This document shows, piece after piece, positions 1 to 9,882 of a DNA stretch of 61,146 bases. The notes below the pieces were generated by a model that saw only the letters and a list, made by a program, of their open reading frames with translations, was not told where the DNA came from and made no database searches. The first letter of the stretch is position 1, and each line of letters starts with the position of its first letter. This DNA comes from Spirochaetia bacterium UBA6919 (GTDB taxonomy: Bacteria; Spirochaetota; UBA6919). Made by a program: the position numbers and the translations under genes. The stretch is from NCBI GenBank assembly GCA_002450905.1, contig DKAT01000060.1, forward strand, positions 46,837-107,982, in the 5' to 3' direction.

Positions 1-25
1 ATTTAAAAAAAAATGAGATTTTTTA

Positions 26-1159
26 TTAGAAATTGATGAGGTAGATGAGGTCGGCATACCAGGTTTCGTCGTAGCGGTTATTCCCTATCCTGAGAGGTCT
101 TGAGGTGTCTTTACGTCCTATACCTAATTCTACTGTGAATATAAAGTATTTGGAAAATCCAATGGATGGTCCCACAACAAGAAAATCGGTGGCTTCTCCG
201 TTCTTTCTATCAATAACACTGTAATTCACATGGAAATTAATCCAGTTAAGCCAGTTTGTCCTGGCATTCTGTATGGGTTTAATGGCAAATCCTATCATCC
301 AGGCTTCGTAGTTGGAGAGATTGGTATATTTTTTTTTATCAATATCCGCATTGACGTATTCTGCTATGATCCAGATAAAATCCTGTAATTTCCCTAGATG
401 CCATTTGAAATTGAGATCGATTTCATACATGAAGTACTTCGAATCATCCCGATCAGCGATACCGACATCTCCAAGGGTAACGGAACTCCCAAGGGTCAGG
501 GAGAGGTGTTTATTGTGAATCTCTGCTGCCAGCCTTCCTGCAAATGAATCCCGCTCCTCATAACTGATTTCTATCGTGGTGTCTTTGGGTCCACCATAAA
601 AACTCCCGTTTTTCCCGTTGCTGATTAAAAAATATCCTGTGGAGAGCTGAATATTGAAATGTTTATTGATCGTAAATTTACCCTCATAGACGATACCGTA
701 ATCTGTATCATAGGTTAATCCTGCATAGTATAAGTTACTTAAGACCCAGGTATTGTCAGTATGAAGGCCAAAGGGCACCCGGATGATTCCAATTTTTAAC
801 TGGCTTTCTCCAATGGGGATTTTAGCATAAAAATACCCCTGTTCCATGTACTGAGTCCAGTTATTAATGGTGAATTGAATATGGATACCATAATTCTTAT
901 AGGATGCATCCACATAGACTCCAAGGAGATTTAAATACATCCCCGCCCACTTTCCGATGTTTAATTCTTTCTTGGCGCCCTCATTAAATCTTAAGGCTGA
1001 AAAAATATCGAGTACGGCATATAAATTGACGACGGGTTTTTCTTGCTTGGGCTTAACTTCTTTTGAATCCTTTGCTTGCGAAAAAGAATATTGGGATGGG
1101 TAGAATGAAAAAAGGATTACGAGTACTTGAATAATTATTTTTAATTTAAAGTTGAACAT
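26..1159 (-). CDS. Probable outer-membrane beta-barrel protein
   Basis: The mature protein is rich in alternating aromatic and polar strands and ends in a hydrophobic strand finishing in Asn-Phe, which is typical of an outer-membrane barrel. It may be a porin, but I do not recognise the family. I place the start at ATG 1159 because the protein then begins with MFNF, a short basic stretch and a hydrophobic signal peptide ending near FSQA. The longer open frame up to 1261 would put 34 polar residues before the signal. With this start the gene overlaps the 3' end of the upstream response-regulator gene by 14 bp, so the two are probably translationally coupled. The barrel may be a target or partner of that two-component system (inference). 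Confidence 0.7.
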   Translation of the reverse strand: MFNFKLKIIIQVLVILFSFYPSQYSFSQAKDSKEVKPKQEKPVVNLYAVLDIFSALRFNEGAKKELNIGKWAGMYLNLLGVYVDASYKNYGIHIQFTINNWTQYMEQGYFYAKIPIGESQLKIGIIRVPFGLHTDNTWVLSNLYYAGLTYDTDYGIVYEGKFTINKHFNIQLSTGYFLISNGKNGSFYGGPKDTTIEISYEERDSFAGRLAAEIHNKHLSLTLGSSVTLGDVGIADRDDSKYFMYEIDLNFKWHLGKLQDFIWIIAEYVNADIDKKKYTNLSNYEAWMIGFAIKPIQNARTNWLNWINFHVNYSVIDRKNGEATDFLVVGPSIGFSKYFIFTVELGIGRKDTSRPLRIGNNRYDETWYADLIYLINF

Positions 1160-1805
1160 ATTGCCACAGGTTTGGGATCTTGATTTCTTTTGATGAAGCC
1201 CGTTTGATTTGTGTTCGGATAGTGCTTTCGGATATATTAAGTTCGCTGGATAGGTCTTCAATGGACTTCCCCTGGAGTTTATTATTAATAATTTGTTTCT
1301 GCTGAGGAGATAATTTGGATGTCTCCTCGATATAGTCTTCTATAGCTTTGACAAGTCCTACAATATCTACTTTATCTTTATGAGTAAGTCTAATAGATAC
1401 GAATTGTTCATCACTATACCTTGCAGAAGTGATAATCTTATCAATGAGTATCTCACCCCTGGTGCCCTTTTCAATGAAATCCGCATTAATTTTCCTTGCC
1501 TCAGCAAAGTTATCGGAATCTGAGTAGGCAGTCATAATAATCACATGAATATTTGGATTTTTTTCTTTAATTTTTTTTGCACATTCCAATCCCAGGGTGC
1601 AGTTTTCATCCTTGGATAGCCGAATATCAATTAAACAGACATCGGGTTGAAATGGGGATTTTAAGGATTGAAAGAAACTTGTTGCATTATCAAACTCATT
1701 ATATATCCAGATCCTTTCATCTTTTGAGAGAATCTCTTTGAGGGAAGTCCTGTAGGATTTCTGGTCATCGATAATACAGACCTTAATTCGATTTGATTGA
1801 CTCAT
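1146..1805 (-). CDS. Response regulator, receiver plus LuxR/NarL-type HTH
   Basis: The N-terminal receiver domain (about residues 8-130) shows the acidic IIDD pair, the phospho-acceptor Asp in CLIDIRLS, the conserved Thr in IMTAYS and the Lys in IEKG. The C-terminal part (about 165-215) has the LuxR-type helix-turn-helix, with SPQQKQI, LNISESTI and RTQIKRA. The domain order is that of NarL/FixJ transcription regulators. The histidine kinase gene starts about 150 bp away on the other strand and is the likely partner. The gene runs 14 bp into the barrel gene downstream, so both are probably one transcript. Confidence 0.9.
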   Translation of the reverse strand: MSQSNRIKVCIIDDQKSYRTSLKEILSKDERIWIYNEFDNATSFFQSLKSPFQPDVCLIDIRLSKDENCTLGLECAKKIKEKNPNIHVIIMTAYSDSDNFAEARKINADFIEKGTRGEILIDKIITSARYSDEQFVSIRLTHKDKVDIVGLVKAIEDYIEETSKLSPQQKQIINNKLQGKSIEDLSSELNISESTIRTQIKRASSKEIKIPNLWQYVQL

Positions 1806-1958
1806 AAAATATCCTAATCTCCTTGGATGTTGGTATTTTTTATCTGATTAAAGTATAACAAAATGTTTTTGAGAGGTTGTCATAAAAAAATTGACAAGGA
1901 TTTTAAATAAATTAAGTATACCATCTAATGGTTTAATAGAGAGGTTTTTCTGTTTAAA

Positions 1959-4406
1959 TTGGGTCTGATTATTTTTTTAATATTTCTTACAAGTCACTGT
2001 ACAACAACATATTCTCCTCATCAAATCTTACGAATAACAACTGATCCATCTGGAAATTATTATATCCTCATTAAAACTAAATCGGATAAATACGAGCTTC
2101 ATAAGTTAAATAAGGATTTTCATCTGTTATGGGTTTATGACAAGAATGGTCGTGGAACAGGAGATATCTATTATGGTGGGGATCTTACTGTGGATAACAA
2201 AGGAAATGCTTATATTAAAAATGATATTATAGGGAAACATGGTGGATTTGAAGAGGAGCAGATTATTAAAATAAGTTCAGAAGGAAAATTTTTAGGCTAT
2301 GTATTAAGACATCGTTATACAGAAAATGAACAAAAGAATATGTTACTCCACCATGCTTTTTGGGGACTGAATATCAATAGAGACCGATTGTACTTTGCTT
2401 CAATGAAAGATGGATATCATATTTGGTCTGTCTCTGTTAATGAATCAGAGATAATTGGAAATAAAACACATCCCAAATCTCTTAAAAAATATTTAAAAGG
2501 GGATAAGAAAAATATATTTGGTAAGATTGTAATTAGTGAAAATGGAAATATATATATTCCTGATATAACGAATAATCAAATTGTCTCTATTAATCCTGAT
2601 ACAAACACTTTAAAACGTTTTGGAAAGCTCGGTAAAGATTTAGGAGAATTCAATGATCCCTATTATATGACTTTGGATAATGAAAATCGACTCATTGTGG
2701 GAGACATGGGAAATAGAAGATTACAAATATTAAATGATGAATTAAATCCTACGTCTCAAATTAATTTAAAGAAGAAGAATCGTGATTTCTTTATTGACAG
2801 TATAATGATTTCCAAAGATCAACAAATTGTAATCCTCGAATCACTAACATCCACACTCCATTACTATAATACAAAGGGTCAGTATATTAAAACCGTTAAA
2901 TCCTTTTATAGAATTGAATATTATAAACCAGTTATTATAGTTCTATTGATTATATTTTTTGTTCTGATTTATATTTCAAGAAAATGGATTTTAAAACAGA
3001 TTAGGCAAATACGATTTACATTTTTTAAGAAACAAATTGCCATCTTTGTCCCAGCGATAATTCTCACGGCACTACTTACAGGATATACTCTATATACGAC
3101 CATGATTAGTGTTTATGAGGATGAAGTTGAAAACAAATTATTAGGAATTGCATCCAGTGTTGTTCCCAGTTTACCTGTAAAGGATTTTGATAAACTTGAT
3201 TACAATTCCAAAATAACCACTCCTGAGTATGAATCCATCCATAAAACAATCTCAGATCTTCTCTACACCAAAGGTATAGAGTCCAAGGACAAGCTTGAGT
3301 TTCGCTGGCATAAGATTATAGATAATAATATTTATTATGGTGTGGATAGATATCGATTTGGGATTTATAGTCCATTATTTGTTAGAGAAAAGAAATATTT
3401 TGATGTTTTAAAAGAAAGAAAGCCAAAAGTATTTGTCTATGAGGATATGAATGTCCATAGAGATTTTTTAGTGGCTCTAATCCCAATCCAGAATAAAGAC
3501 GGTCATTTTAGTGTATTTGCTCTCCAGCAGGATGCGGTTATATTCAAGGAATTGAAGGATAAAATATCATATCATATACTTAAAATCTTATCAGCCCTCA
3601 TTCTAATATCAATAATAATTCTTTTGATCTTCTCTTATCTTACAACAGTGCCATTAAAAAGGTTGATAAATAGATTATCCAATGTGACAAAAGGGATTTT
3701 TGAACCTGTAATAACTGGGAAGAGAAGTGATGAAATAGCCGATGTAGCCAGTGCTTATAACTACATGATTGATAAATTAGATTGCTCAGAAAAAGAGATT
3801 TCAAGATTAAATGTCGGATACCATGATTCTATAAAGAATAAATTAGAGTCTGCCAGAAATTATATTGATCTATACATTAATTCAATAGAAAATAATGATG
3901 AAATGTCTATTAATAAATTAAACCAGGTGTCAAATCTATTATTTCACTGCAGTATAGAGGGGAAAAATACCATTTTTGCTTCCAAAAACAGGGAGTGTTC
4001 AATTGATAAGCTCTATAAAGAAGTGGAATACAGAGCCTATAACTCCTTGTCGGTTTTAACGAATATTCCCTACAGCATTGAAAAGAATATTTTGGATGGT
4101 AATATTGTAATTAAAGCAGATGTGATTGTTTATTTACTGGATACCATTGATGAATTACTGAACAATATTTTAAAACATTCAAAAGCTACAATCGTTGAAG
4201 TATTCTTGAGTTCTGATCAAGAGAAGCTTGTTCTGTCCGTTCGGGATAATGGAATAGGTTTTGATCCTTCTAAGATGACCCGAAGAGACGATTCTTATGG
4301 TCTTGATATGATCGAAAAACGTACTGAAGAAGTCCATGCGATATTAAACATCCAATCATCCCCCAAAGAAGGGACTTATATTAAGATCGAGCTGGATATT
4401 GTTTAA
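1959..4406 (+). CDS. Sensor histidine kinase with N-terminal NHL-like propeller
   Basis: Order of parts: a hydrophobic leader with a Cys (LTSHC) resembling a loose lipoprotein signal; about 290 residues of NHL-like beta-propeller; two membrane segments near 325-345 and 365-385; an extracytoplasmic sensor segment; a third membrane segment near 545-568; a HAMP domain; a dimerisation helix with the phospho-acceptor His in YHDSIKNK (about residue 622); and an HATPase domain with DELLNNILKHS and DNGIGF. The start is uncertain. TTG 1959 lies 14 nt after AGAGAGG. An in-frame CTG at 1950 is better spaced and would add a Lys to the signal peptide. The kinase type (HisKA_3-like) fits the LuxR-type regulator encoded divergently. 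The propeller probably senses an extracytoplasmic ligand or protein (inference). Confidence 0.87.
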   Translation: MGLIIFLIFLTSHCTTTYSPHQILRITTDPSGNYYILIKTKSDKYELHKLNKDFHLLWVYDKNGRGTGDIYYGGDLTVDNKGNAYIKNDIIGKHGGFEEEQIIKISSEGKFLGYVLRHRYTENEQKNMLLHHAFWGLNINRDRLYFASMKDGYHIWSVSVNESEIIGNKTHPKSLKKYLKGDKKNIFGKIVISENGNIYIPDITNNQIVSINPDTNTLKRFGKLGKDLGEFNDPYYMTLDNENRLIVGDMGNRRLQILNDELNPTSQINLKKKNRDFFIDSIMISKDQQIVILESLTSTLHYYNTKGQYIKTVKSFYRIEYYKPVIIVLLIIFFVLIYISRKWILKQIRQIRFTFFKKQIAIFVPAIILTALLTGYTLYTTMISVYEDEVENKLLGIASSVVPSLPVKDFDKLDYNSKITTPEYESIHKTISDLLYTKGIESKDKLEFRWHKIIDNNIYYGVDRYRFGIYSPLFVREKKYFDVLKERKPKVFVYEDMNVHRDFLVALIPIQNKDGHFSVFALQQDAVIFKELKDKISYHILKILSALILISIIILLIFSYLTTVPLKRLINRLSNVTKGIFEPVITGKRSDEIADVASAYNYMIDKLDCSEKEISRLNVGYHDSIKNKLESARNYIDLYINSIENNDEMSINKLNQVSNLLFHCSIEGKNTIFASKNRECSIDKLYKEVEYRAYNSLSVLTNIPYSIEKNILDGNIVIKADVIVYLLDTIDELLNNILKHSKATIVEVFLSSDQEKLVLSVRDNGIGFDPSKMTRRDDSYGLDMIEKRTEEVHAILNIQSSPKEGTYIKIELDIV

Positions 4407-4545
4407 TAGTAGTTATCATGGATTATTAAATTATTTATAAAAAATCTTCAATTAATTTGATTTGTAAATTTTTCTGTTACATTCAATTCTCTATTCATGT
4501 ATTATATTAATGAATATCAATAATTACATTTATAGGAATACGAGT

Positions 4546-5145
4546 ATGTCATATTTGAAGAATATAATTGATTATTTGACTTCTTCTAAACAGATCTTAG
4601 AAATAATTAGGGATGGGAAAATTACAATTCCTGAAAAAGTACTAAAAAAGGAGTTTCGATCCTATCTGGAACATAGGCATAATATAATATTAAATGATAT
4701 TTCCTTATTTGATAAGAGTATAAATCTTGATGCTGTATACAAATCTTATGCAGTGATTACTGAAATATCATTTGAAAAGTTTAAACTTACCCCTTCAGAT
4801 AGATATTGTATTATATCGGTTATTAAGCCACCAGATATTGTTTCTGAGAAAGTATTTGATCTTGTCTTATTAGGATTTATAGGGTATTTCTTATACAAGA
4901 TTTTTAATTTTGATTTCATCTTCCCAAAAGATTTTAAAGGAATTATCAAAGAAAGCTGGAAAATTTGTATTGATTTACGTAATCTTAATCATTTATATAA
5001 ATGGCTTGAATTTGAAGTGCCGTTAAAAAGTATATCATTTAACCAAATGTTTCAATTTGATCATATCAATATATTAACAGACAAATTAGAGCTGGAATTA
5101 AGTTCAGAAAGTATATTAAGGCAAGAAGAGTTATATAAAAGATAA
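4546..5145 (+). CDS. Hypothetical protein, no family recognised
   Basis: I do not recognise this roughly 200-residue protein. It is rich in Ile, Lys and Asn, has no signal peptide, and has one modest hydrophobic stretch (VFDLVLLGFIGYFLYKIF) in the middle that could be a buried helix or a single membrane segment. Start choice: ATG 4546 has AGGA eight bases upstream, whereas the earlier in-frame ATG at 4510 has no visible ribosome site. The gene sits about 100 bp after the histidine kinase on the same strand and converges with the chemotaxis receptor, so it may be co-transcribed with the kinase. Confidence 0.6.
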   Translation: MSYLKNIIDYLTSSKQILEIIRDGKITIPEKVLKKEFRSYLEHRHNIILNDISLFDKSINLDAVYKSYAVITEISFEKFKLTPSDRYCIISVIKPPDIVSEKVFDLVLLGFIGYFLYKIFNFDFIFPKDFKGIIKESWKICIDLRNLNHLYKWLEFEVPLKSISFNQMFQFDHINILTDKLELELSSESILRQEELYKR

Positions 5146-5155
5146 TATTTTATAA

Positions 5156-7351
5156 TTAGATAGAAGTCAATCCACTAGAATTCTTCTCGTCATCAACCTT
5201 AAATTGCGAGATATAGTGCTGGATATCTGAAACAGCGTGAGCATTTTTTGTTCCTGAATCGGATACCCGTTCTATATTATCATTTAAACCATTCATCTCA
5301 CCGGTTATTAATTCTATTCTTGTTCTGGTATCTGCTGATATAATATTTATTTTTTGGAACGTGTCATTGATGGATGCAACTTTATTATCCATCTCGCTGG
5401 ATGAGGATTTTACATCATCTGTAATATTTAATAAGGATTTTAGAGCGGAAATAATCTGATTACTCCCCAATGCCATTTCCTGGGTTGCATTCTTCATTTC
5501 CATCATACTTACAGCCACATCTTTTGTTCTGGTGACGATATTAGTGAAGAAATCCCCAGTTTTTATAGTTGATTCCTCAGAAAAGTGGATGTGATCAATA
5601 ACTTCTTTTAATGACCGGGAGATTTCAGCAGAATTCTTGGCAGTATTTTCAGCTAATTTTCTGATTTCATCTGCTACAACAGCAAATCCTTTTCCCGCAG
5701 TTCCAGCATGAGCAGCTTCGATAGCCGCATTCATTGCCAGCAAATTGGTCTGCTCAGCAATATTATTTATTACATTAATCATTTCCATGATGAGATGAGC
5801 AGAATCAGCGACTTGTTTAATAATTTCCACTGTCTTACGCATTTCAGATTCCCCTAATAGTGCAGTCTTTTCTAATTCATAAGCTATATTTAATTTTTCT
5901 TCTGTGACACGGGCAATATTCTGGATGGATGCTGACATTTCTTCTATAGATGAGGATGACTCAGTAATTGCAGAAGCCTGATTTGAAATGAGTTTTACCA
6001 CACTGGATATAAAGTCCTTCAGAACAGTGGTTGACTGACTGGACATATTAATTTCTCTGTCCACCTTATTATATTGAGACTCGACGTTTTCTACATTTAA
6101 ATTGACTTCTTTAAGGGATGATTTTAATCTCGTGGAGGAGTCTGCTAATTCAAGACTAACATCTTTAGTTTTCTCAATGGAACGACGAATATTCAACATC
6201 ATATGATTAAGATAGCTTAGAAACTCATTAAAATATTTTGATAATCTACCTATTTCATCATTGGAGAGAACATTGAGACGTACAGTAAGATCCCCTTTCC
6301 CCTGTGCCATATCCTCGAAGACATGAGTTAGGTTAATAATTGGTTTGGAAATAACACGTTTAAAGAATAAATAAAGGATTATAATAATAAGTAACCCAAT
6401 TGATGCCAGTATCCCATTTGTGAATGCCGTAGTCTGGGCAATTTCCTCTCTATCTTTCTTGAAATTATAAACATATACAAAGTGACCGATCACATTACCT
6501 GAGTGATCATTTAAAGGAATATAGCTAATTGCCAAATTATTTTTGATTTCTGTGATATAAGTTTTCTTAGAAATAGATTGGATGATAACGTCTTTTGACA
6601 AGATCTCATAAGGCTTAAGATTTGTAGAGCTTATATTTGTAATATAGGATGGACCTATTTCTCCTTTGAAATTACCTGTGGTGGCGCCTTTAAAATATTT
6701 TATAGATCGACTCTTATCAATGAGTAATATTACACCGTCATCACTCGATTTATTTATGAGAAAAGAAAGTATCTCCAATGGAGAGAAAAATACCTCAACA
6801 GACCCTAAATAATTTAATGTATCCTGTTCGATTATAGGATAAATCCCTCGGATGGAAGTACCGGCACGACCTAATTCCATAGCAATTTGAGGCTGTTTGG
6901 TTTCTTGTACTTTTAAAATACTTGATCGAAAGGAGGAAATATCATCACCCTGCTCATTATTCCATGATCTATAAAAACTTTTTGCAGGGGGTTTATGAAA
7001 GTGAACTTTGAAATTCTTTGCACCAGGTAATTTTACGTATCTGGCAAGTTTTGGTTTAATGAGTTTTTTTAATCTATCCCTTGATTTCGACTCATCTTCC
7101 ATACGATAAATGTCTTTAAGTCCCGGAAAGTCAGCAAACTCAGATGCCATCTGAAGAGCTTTTTCACCATATTCATGGAGTAATTTTTTTATTAAGTACG
7201 TAGTTTGTTTTGTTTTATTATTTATACTCTGATTTAAAACATCGTCTGCATAGTTATTAAAACTATAAATTACAATAAATACCATGATAATTAGAAGAGG
7301 CATTACAACCAATAATAATTTATAGATTATTTTAAAATTACGTAAGATCAT
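5156..7351 (-). CDS. Methyl-accepting chemotaxis protein
   Basis: This is a 731-residue transducer. A first membrane helix (about 10-30) is followed by a large periplasmic sensing region that looks like a Cache-type domain (about 31-305), a second membrane helix (about 308-330), a HAMP domain (about 331-385) and a long coiled-coil signalling region. The hairpin tip that contacts CheA/CheW is clearly present (IAEQTNLLAMNAAIEAA, then AGKGFAVVADEIRKLAE). No CheR-tethering pentapeptide is seen at the C-terminus. AGAGG lies upstream of the ATG. It implies that the cell is chemotactic; no other chemotaxis or motility genes are in the window. Confidence 0.95.
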   Translation of the reverse strand: MILRNFKIIYKLLLVVMPLLIIMVFIVIYSFNNYADDVLNQSINNKTKQTTYLIKKLLHEYGEKALQMASEFADFPGLKDIYRMEDESKSRDRLKKLIKPKLARYVKLPGAKNFKVHFHKPPAKSFYRSWNNEQGDDISSFRSSILKVQETKQPQIAMELGRAGTSIRGIYPIIEQDTLNYLGSVEVFFSPLEILSFLINKSSDDGVILLIDKSRSIKYFKGATTGNFKGEIGPSYITNISSTNLKPYEILSKDVIIQSISKKTYITEIKNNLAISYIPLNDHSGNVIGHFVYVYNFKKDREEIAQTTAFTNGILASIGLLIIIILYLFFKRVISKPIINLTHVFEDMAQGKGDLTVRLNVLSNDEIGRLSKYFNEFLSYLNHMMLNIRRSIEKTKDVSLELADSSTRLKSSLKEVNLNVENVESQYNKVDREINMSSQSTTVLKDFISSVVKLISNQASAITESSSSIEEMSASIQNIARVTEEKLNIAYELEKTALLGESEMRKTVEIIKQVADSAHLIMEMINVINNIAEQTNLLAMNAAIEAAHAGTAGKGFAVVADEIRKLAENTAKNSAEISRSLKEVIDHIHFSEESTIKTGDFFTNIVTRTKDVAVSMMEMKNATQEMALGSNQIISALKSLLNITDDVKSSSSEMDNKVASINDTFQKINIISADTRTRIELITGEMNGLNDNIERVSDSGTKNAHAVSDIQHYISQFKVDDEKNSSGLTSI

Positions 7352-7528
7352 TTTAAGTATCCTCTTGGGAGTTAGTTAATAAATAATAATAGTTTTTAGG
7401 ATCATTTGCGTATTTATATTTTGGTACATATATTCAAAGATATAACTTATATTGCTAATTGACAAATTCGGATCATTTCATTATTTTATTAGTTCGTAAA
7501 TTAATTAAAATATAACAGGAACTCCATT

Positions 7529-8071
7529 ATGAAAATATCTAATCCTCTTATCAAAAGTATTTCAAATAGATCTTTTAGTATATATATAATTTATTTAATG
7601 ATAATTTCTTCTCTTATCTTTTTAAATAGCTGTAAGAAACAAGAAAGTAAGCCTCCACAGGATAAACACCCTCATTCAGAACATCAGCACAACCACCAAC
7701 ACAGCCATCAATCCAAAGAGATTACCTATCCAAAAGCACATGGTGGGGAAACAAAAAAACCTTTATCTCCTGATCTGTTTGTAGGGAAACCTAATTTAGG
7801 AGAAGCTGTTCAGGCTTATAAAGTAGCCAATGAAATTCCTCAAGTCCTTGATAAAATCTTCTGTTATTGTTATTGTCAGGATAATCAGCATTTTAAGCAT
7901 AAGAGTTTATTAACCTGCTTTTCAACAGCTGATCATCATGGTGCCTATTGTGGGATTTGTCAGAAACAAGCTCTATACGCTGGCGAACTACATAAAAAGG
8001 GTTTAAGTATCGAACAAATTGTAGTTGAAGAAAATAAAAAATATTATCATCCCTCGATGAATCAGAAATAG
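7529..8071 (+). CDS. His-rich PCYCGC-like lipoprotein
   Basis: A long leader ends in a lipobox (LNSC, Cys35). It is followed by a His-rich tract (about residues 47-60) with seven His in alternating positions, which is a likely metal-binding segment. The C-terminal domain resembles the PCYCGC family: a CYC cluster (Cys112, 114, 116), then LLTCF (Cys130), HHGAY, and CGIC (Cys141 and 144). The usual Gly between cysteines is Tyr here, giving CYCYC. The likely location is outside the cytoplasmic membrane, with a role in handling a metal such as copper or zinc; this is inference, as the family function is poorly known. The next gene starts 12 bp downstream. Confidence 0.75.
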   Translation: MKISNPLIKSISNRSFSIYIIYLMIISSLIFLNSCKKQESKPPQDKHPHSEHQHNHQHSHQSKEITYPKAHGGETKKPLSPDLFVGKPNLGEAVQAYKVANEIPQVLDKIFCYCYCQDNQHFKHKSLLTCFSTADHHGAYCGICQKQALYAGELHKKGLSIEQIVVEENKKYYHPSMNQK

Positions 8072-8083
8072 GAATTAAATTAT

Positions 8084-8884
8084 TTGATTATAGCAAATAA
8101 GATACTAAAATATAGACGAATAATTTATCAGATCATAATAATGATCCTTCTGCTCGATGTATCTCTTTATTCTCAAATTGTTAATATACAACCATTTTTA
8201 AAAGAAACTAAGAAGAATGGATTTTCAGCTACTTTCAAAGGTGCTTTGGATTGGAAGACTGGAAATACAGAATTAATCAAAACCGATTTAGCTCTTGCAT
8301 TAAAATACATTAAAAATAAACATCTCTTTCTCATCCTTTCTCAGGGTGGTTTTGCGGAATTAAAATCCCAGAGAGTCATTGCAAAGACTTTTGAACACCT
8401 GAGATATCGCTATCAGATTATCCCATGGCTTGGAATTGAGGTTTTTGGACAATATGAATACAACGAGTTCAAGAGAATTGATATTCGGACTCTGGGTGGC
8501 ATAGGGCCTCGTTTCACAAAGGATTTAGGGAAGATTAAATTATCCCTTGGTTCTGCTTATATGTTGGAATTCAATCGTAACGCTACGGGTTCATATTCTG
8601 ATTCAGGACTTGAAAACACGTATCATCGGTGGTCAAATTATTTGAATATCGATATACAACTGGGAAATAATTTAGAATTCTTTTCAACATTCTATATACA
8701 ACCCCGATGGGATGAATTCTCTGATTACCGTCTTCTCAATGATAATTCTTTAATTATTAAAGCAAACGAAACATTCAATTTTATATTATCTGCTATAATT
8801 TCCTATGATAGTAAGCCATTGGATGGAATTAAGTCTCTGGATACCTCCCTCACCAGTGCAATCTCCATATCTATCAACGAATGA
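8084..8884 (+). CDS. DUF481-like outer-membrane barrel
   Basis: The protein has an N-terminal hydrophobic leader (IIMILLLDVSLYSQ) and then regular amphipathic strands. The sequence pattern (a GALDWKTGNTE strand, then RYRYQIIPWLGIEVFGQYEYN, then TLGGIGPRF) is typical of DUF481/YdiY-type outer-membrane proteins. The start is TTG 8084, with GGA about ten bases upstream and the upstream stop codon 12 bp away, so it is probably translated together with the His-rich lipoprotein. The two may form an envelope unit for metal binding or export (inference). The stop codon abuts the stop of the opposing gene with no gap. Confidence 0.72.
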   Translation: MIIANKILKYRRIIYQIIIMILLLDVSLYSQIVNIQPFLKETKKNGFSATFKGALDWKTGNTELIKTDLALALKYIKNKHLFLILSQGGFAELKSQRVIAKTFEHLRYRYQIIPWLGIEVFGQYEYNEFKRIDIRTLGGIGPRFTKDLGKIKLSLGSAYMLEFNRNATGSYSDSGLENTYHRWSNYLNIDIQLGNNLEFFSTFYIQPRWDEFSDYRLLNDNSLIIKANETFNFILSAIISYDSKPLDGIKSLDTSLTSAISISINE

Positions 8885-9184
8885 TTAATCCTCTTCATAG
8901 AAGAGAAATTCTGAACCTGGTAAATCTATTCCCAGAAAAGAATCCAGTTCAATAATTTCTTCGGTAAATATTCTGGGGGGATTGAATTCATTGTTAAGCA
9001 GTTGAAATTCCTTTTTTATATCTTTCATTAGAACTCTTAAAATCAGATTTTCCCCTTCCTCAGGATCATGAGCCTTTACATATCGTATAATATGAAATCC
9101 CATACAATGATTTTCATCATTGATTGATAAAATAAAGTTTTCCCCTCTTAGAACTATTTTAAAAAATCTTAACAATTCACTCAT
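8885..9184 (-). CDS. Small hypothetical acidic protein
   Basis: This 99-residue cytoplasmic protein has no recognised family. It is acidic towards the C-terminus (ending FYEED) and has a predicted mix of strands and helices. It starts at ATG 9184 with a weak AGGGA upstream. Its stop codon directly touches the stop of the opposing barrel gene, so the two genes converge with zero spacing and no room for a terminator between them. Confidence 0.6.
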   Translation of the reverse strand: MSELLRFFKIVLRGENFILSINDENHCMGFHIIRYVKAHDPEEGENLILRVLMKDIKKEFQLLNNEFNPPRIFTEEIIELDSFLGIDLPGSEFLFYEED

Positions 9185-9395
9185 TATATCCCTGTTTTAA
9201 AAATAATTAATTTCATAAAAAAATATGAAAAAATCATATTTATCTCCTAAATAAAATTATAGTATATTTACTAAATTGCCTATAATATTCAATAGTATAC
9301 CTATTGGGTTCTGACCATGTTATAAATAATTTCAATTTTATAAAAATTATTATTATATTTTCATTATCTAATCGTAATAGAATATAAGGACTTCA

Positions 9396-9878
9396 ATGAT
9401 GCCAGAAAGTATTTCGGAAATCAAAACAGGAATTGTTGATATTTGTAAAAAATGTTTAGATATGAAAAATAAAATGATTTCTTCAGGCGAAGGTTCGTTT
9501 AAATGCTATATTGGTGGTGGACGTCAATTCCATCCACAGGAAGAAAGGCCTTATGTCCGAACTATTTATTTAAGCAGGGATTCTAAGCGATACGATGAAG
9601 TCCCCGAGGATGTCATAGACTTGAATGAGGTATATACACTTTATAAAAGAAAATATAATCATGATGAATGGGAAGATCACCCTTATCATTCCGATTTCGA
9701 TGAGGCTATCCATTCCCTTCGAGATGAAAACTATTTCCTCCTTCTTGATTTACAGGATATCAGAGACAATAATTATAATGCAAAACACTTTGTAGCTCCG
9801 AAAGATCAGCCATCTCACGGTTGGCAAGTTAAGATCACCCGATTTGTTAAGTTAAACCTAGATATGATTAACAAATAA
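9396..9878 (+). CDS. Hypothetical protein
   Basis: This soluble protein of about 160 residues has no recognised family. It contains two CxxC-like or lone Cys positions near the N-terminus (KKCLD, KCYIGGG) and many His, Asp and Tyr residues in the second half. There are two adjacent start codons at 9396 and 9399, and AGGA lies 5 or 8 bases upstream, so either is possible. It is preceded by about 200 bp of very AT-rich sequence and converges with the queuosine-precursor transporter gene, with only 4 bp between the stops. Confidence 0.6.
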   Translation: MMPESISEIKTGIVDICKKCLDMKNKMISSGEGSFKCYIGGGRQFHPQEERPYVRTIYLSRDSKRYDEVPEDVIDLNEVYTLYKRKYNHDEWEDHPYHSDFDEAIHSLRDENYFLLLDLQDIRDNNYNAKHFVAPKDQPSHGWQVKITRFVKLNLDMINK

Positions 9879-9882
9879 TCGG

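Noticed and set aside
1891..1919. TTGACA promoter for the histidine kinase gene
   Set aside because: The only -10-like box (TATACC) is 20 bp away, too far for a confident sigma70 promoter call.
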